A stretch of 64,000 bases of DNA, from contig JAQFVV010006647.1 in assembly GCA_028023455.1 (NCBI GenBank), positions 126,001 through 190,000 on the forward strand. Reading direction: 5' to 3'. The position numbers and the translations under genes are program-made. Numbering within the stretch: the stretch's first letter is position 1; each line of letters opens with the position of its first letter. Shown here piece by piece: positions 59,592-64,000 of the stretch. This DNA comes from Epiperipatus broadwayi (Eukaryota > Onychophora > Udeonychophora > Euonychophora > Peripatidae). The notes below the pieces were generated by a model. The model was not told the DNA's origin, ran no database searches, and saw only the letters and a program-made list of their open reading frames with translations.

Positions 59592-62500
59592 TAGTTTTTC
59601 TCGTGACTGGTACGCTATACCACTTGTAGCATTTGGATTATAGAACTGTAAAGCAACTTTTGGGAATTAATAAGCTTTGTTGACTAGTAACTTTCATCAT
59701 AGTATTTTTGTTTGTTGTCAGTTCACAGCTTTTTTGTTAGAAATTTTTTTTTTTACAACATTAATCAGTTTTTGAACCCATATCTTTCTTAGGCTAGAAT
59801 TTTTATATATATATACAGGTGAATAATCACAAAAATAATAACAAATATAGTATTTTCACAGCTAAATGTACAAATGAATAGGTGAGAAACTACAATAGTA
59901 ACTTAGGTCTTATGTGCAAAGATGTTTGTTAGAATGTGTTTGCATTTATTGTATGAATCTTAATTTAATGATGTGTTTGCTGCACTATTTATTCACTTTA
60001 TAAACTGATCTCACCTAATAGAGAAAATTAAAACAATTTTTAATAAAGGAATACAAAAGCTAATAAGTATTTTTTTTTAAAAAAAGAATAATTATAATTC
60101 AAAGGCATAATATAAATAATAAATTTTAGAATTAATTATTTTTTTAAAATATTTATTTAAAATGACATAAGCAATTAAAAGTATAATTATATAATCAGTA
60201 AATTTGTACTTCAATGAAAATTTACAATTATTACTTAAAAAAACAAATTATCTCATCAGTATTTTATGATATAATAATTGAAAAATTCATCTCTAAGTAA
60301 TATAAAAATAACATAATAAATATATTTTTTAATACATTATAATATTGTAAAAATTTAATTGAGTACAAAATATTAATGTTAATTTAAATAAATTATGCAT
60401 ATTACTATTCTATAAATTTTAAGTTAATATATTAATACAATGTAAAGTTTAGAATATTTAAATTTTGAAGATCGCAAAAGCAAAAAAAACGAGGGGGGGG
60501 GATCAAAATGCAAAGTTTGATTATAATTTTAAATGCACTAAAAATACACTTAATGTCATGCCAAATATTGATTACAAAAAAACTCTTATAAGATTTCTAA
60601 GAATAAATTTAAATATTTCAGAACAATTATCATGAATAAAGTACTAAAATTTGATATGATTTAGTTCAAAGAAAAATATTTCTCCACTTTTAATAAAATA
60701 TTGACAGATTTTGAAAATAATCAATAGTTTTAATCATTTTAAAGTTTTGAAAATTTTTGATTATAAAACACTTTTGCAGAACATCAAAACTTAGTAAAAA
60801 AGTAAAATACTCATTTAAAAAGTGATTCTATTTGCAAAAGTTGGAAGTAAAATAATTTATAAAAAATAATACTTGTTTAAATTATTCTTAGTGCAATTTT
60901 GAACATAGTAATTTTTAGTAAATTTTAACAATATCAGAGCTAAACAATTTACTTAGACTTGTGTTTATGTAATAAATTTATTCCTTTTGTGCTATTGTGA
61001 TGATAAATAACTATTTGTAGTTTTTTCTCTCTTCCTCTCTACATTAATTCCATCTACTGTATGCTGCAATAATCAGTGGTTATCAGCTAATAATGCAATT
61101 TAATTCCCAGACCAGTTAATGGATTTTGCATCATTGAAGATTTTGATTTTTATCTGGATGTAATGGAGATGTACATCTAGCAATCATCTTTAATTTTTTT
61201 TTTTACGCGATAGATATATAATTATATCGATTATACATTAAGCATTTTTTCCCCATGTCTTTAATTTTAATACCAATAAGTTATTACATGATTCTTTTAG
61301 TTTATTAAAGTTACCAACTACAATTTTTTTTTGTTTATAACACTATTGTGAACTGAGGTAGTCAGTGGTTATCAGATAGTAGTGCAATTTAATTCTTATC
61401 ACCATGTTGGGTCTTGCTTTTATCAATAAGTTACTTGGGATTCAAAGTTTACAGTTATGTATCTGGAATTTAGTTTTAATCTCTATTTTAAATCAACTAA
61501 TAGCTTGAAATTTAAAAGAAATAAGCTTTTGACTACAAATAATTTTGCTTGTAAAATTTAAACTTTCAGTGGATAATGCTAGAGTAGAAAAAATACTAGC
61601 TCTTGTTTATTATAGTGATTGAAATAATGTTGTGTTGATTTAACATTCCTAATCTGGAAAAAATATTAAAATTATTAAAATATGTAATTATTGATCTGGG
61701 TGTCAGATTTACATAACTATACATGTAGGTTGGTTTGAGCTCAAAATCTTAGGATTTATTTAAATTTGTGGCAATTTACCTGATAATAAAAGAAAATTGA
61801 GAAGTGCTGCCTGATACATTATAGTTGCAAGCTTGAACCCCAAGTTCTTTCTGACAAAGCAAAATTTGATCTTGAGATAGGGATGCAATACTATTTAATG
61901 ACCATTTATTATTCAAACTTAGAATAGATGTTACTAAAGAAAAGAATTATCTTGTTTTTTGTTGTAAACTGAAAGAAACGACATGTTGATTAAAAATTTA
62001 TAACATCCAATTTAAGATACAAGATTTGAGTTTAAAATGCTAGACTTTCATTATAGTATATGTATATAATTTCTAACCTTTATGCAAACTGCAAAAAGCA
62101 AAAAAAAAAAATTATAAATATAATGAATGAGTTGGATGTAATCCAATAGATTTAATTAGTTTACTGTGATATAATTTATCTGAGCTATAAACTCTATACG
62201 CTACAGTTAATTTGAATGTTATTTCTCTGTTGGTGCATGTTTATTTTGGGATTATTATTTAATTTCCTGATATTCATTCATAATTTTTTCATATCATCAG
62301 TAACTAGCTTATGGAGCATTAGTGTTCTAAGAAAGATTGTTGCAAATACTGTTCTAAGTAAATACTAATATTGAACTTTGAATTCTATTTTTTAATATTA
62401 TGTTAGTGTTTTTTTTCAGATATGGCATTCAAAGAAATTATAATAATAAATGATATCTGAGTCATGCATAAAAGAAATGTATGATGAAAAACTATATTTA

Positions 62501-64000
62501 AAAATAAATATTATTAAAAATTGAATACAGTGTTATAATGTTATTGGGTTGAGGAATGAATATGGATGATAAATAATTAATACAATAAGAGAAAAAGAAT
62601 GAGGATAATCATCAGAAAACACTATATATAAATGTTAATAATAAGCCCAACATCAATAGCAAATAAATCAATAGTTAAAGTCTTGCTATTTAATCTTAGG
62701 CAAATCTTCATCTTGTCAATATTAATAAATGAGTCATTATATCATAAAAGGATAATCATCAATATTTTTTGCTGCTTTGATTTACATAAATCCTAATGTA
62801 ACTAAAATTAATCATATATAAAAAAATATTGGATTTATTATGTCAATATTGTTCAATGCTTAGAGTCATCAGGTATGAGTGTACTAGCCACAAATGAACT
62901 AATAATTATCGTAAAGCATATAAAGTGAACTTTCGTTACTATAGTGCCATCTAAATGTATACCCTCAATGTCTTTATGTCCAAAGCTAGTTTGTGATCAT
63001 AAAGTCTCTTGTGTCTATGTTACATTACTTACTTTACACTAGCAATAAATAATTTCATAACTTAAAATTATGGTTAATAAATTTATTAATAAATTAGAAA
63101 TGGCAATAAAAAAAAGAAAGATATACAAATAGATTATTCTGATTTTGATTTGCTATTATTAATTATTCCCATAGGTTGACAATCAAAATTGCATTTGTAA
63201 TACTATTTAAAATGCAGCTATACAAATTGTAAGCGATCTAACTATCACACATACACATATGTATATATGAACACATATGTTGCAACCAAAAGATAAACTG
63301 TTTGTTAATATATTCCAATTATTTATGCTTGTTTTCCTTAACTTTTGTAGGCCAAAATATGCTAATAATGTATAAAAATATTATACATATATGCTAATAA
63401 AATATTTCAATTATCTTACTAAATTATTATTAATCTTATCATTCCTAAATTGTCAACAAAAGTTTTTAAGATAAAGAAACATTATTTCACTTGCTTGAAA
63501 GTTGCCTCTAAATCCTTCTCTAATTTGTCTTTTGTTCTTTTCCTGGAAAATTGCAATTTTATTAAGTTGGTCCATTAACATTTTTTTTAAAGGAATGTAT
63601 TCAATGATTATTAATAGGGAGATGGTTTTTTTTTCTTTTCAATTTTTTAATTTAATAATATGAGCAGTACATATGTATTTTTTACTGGTTTTTTTATTCT
63701 AACCATTAAACATTTTTTCCTCTGCATTTGTTTCTTTCATCTATGTGTACACCATATAGTATACTAATGGATACTTTTCTCTCAAGTCTATACAATTAAA
63801 TATAGATATAATGATTTTACTTATAGCTAATGATAGATTCTTTACTAGAATTAATATTTTGACTAATGGTTTTATCTAATATATAAATAGATTGTGTACA
63901 TATATGTATCCAAGGGATCGATTTTTTAACTGGTCAAACATTTTGAGGTGTTCTAATGGTGCTGCTATTATATTTGGCTTTTCTGCATTACTTCACAGTT
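59592..64000. other. A+T-rich DNA, no gene recognised
   Basis: No coding exon or transposon domain was seen. A short direct repeat lies at 61.07-61.40 kb and a poly-G tract near 60494. If the BRMS1L-like gene continues downstream, this would be intron, but nothing here shows it. Confidence 0.45.
61071..61396. repeat. Short direct repeat, ~40-bp unit 287 bp apart
   Basis: The unit tcagtggttatcag followed by a similar (c)taataatgcaatttaattc occurs near 61073 and again near 61360 (tcagtggttatcagatagta, gtgcaatttaattc). Confidence 0.7.

Overview
Kind of sequence. The window is strongly A+T-rich (well over two thirds by eye) eukaryotic DNA: long homopolymer tracts, GT-AG splice sites, and many nested, decayed transposable elements. 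Almost no open frame exceeds 120 codons. A BRMS1/BRMS1L-type gene with large introns, together with LINE, Penelope-like, Ty3-type LTR, mariner and other DNA elements, points to a metazoan. The repeat mix suggests an invertebrate with a bloated genome; a mollusc such as a cephalopod, or a cnidarian, is a guess the sequence cannot settle. There is no bacterial operon, CRISPR array, rRNA or tRNA gene.

The one host gene. Four plus-strand exons (11871-11960, 14929-14993, 30126-30156, 30445-30571) join in phase. They encode the C-terminal half of a BRMS1L/BRMS1-family protein, a subunit of the Sin3-HDAC co-repressor complex. The first intron is a U12-type (minor spliceosome) AT-AC intron: it begins ATATCCTTTT and ends TTCTTTAAT...AC. 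The second intron is about 15 kb and holds a LINE, a Penelope-like element and hairpin repeats. The exons for the N-terminal coiled coil and for the last few dozen residues were not found and probably lie outside the window.

Layout. 1-0.54 kb: possible hAT end. 1.2-11.2 kb: a minus-strand LINE (PHD/esterase ORF1, endonuclease region, reverse transcriptase) split by a gag-bearing insertion, a hairpin repeat, a 1.14-kb foldback made of Penelope GIY-YIG ends, and a 2.2-kb long-TIR DNA element with a nested MITE. 11.9-30.6 kb: the host-gene exons; their introns contain a pogo/Tigger-like fragment, a second type of LINE (17.85-20.7 kb), a Penelope-like element with inverted ends (22.07-25.84 kb) and compound hairpin repeats. 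32.1-33.2 and 58.0-59.6 kb: two DNA transposons with related termini and internal tandem repeats. 37.7-46.5 kb: two head-to-head LINE copies; the plus-strand copy is split by a TA-flanked DNA element and a deleted Ty3-type LTR element. 47-47.9 kb: dead mariner. 48.4-49.5 kb: tandem repeats. The rest is unremarkable A+T-rich DNA.

Most interesting pattern. One repeat family (called the hairpin family here) recurs at least eight times as hairpins of 51 to about 1230 bp. Several copies have clear 11-16 bp target-site duplications. A conserved internal segment resembles a hammerhead ribozyme core (CTGATGA, small covarying stem, GAAA, then a CTAGT/ACTAG stem). A small self-cleaving-RNA retroelement is the most attractive hypothesis, but the fit to a canonical hammerhead is imperfect.
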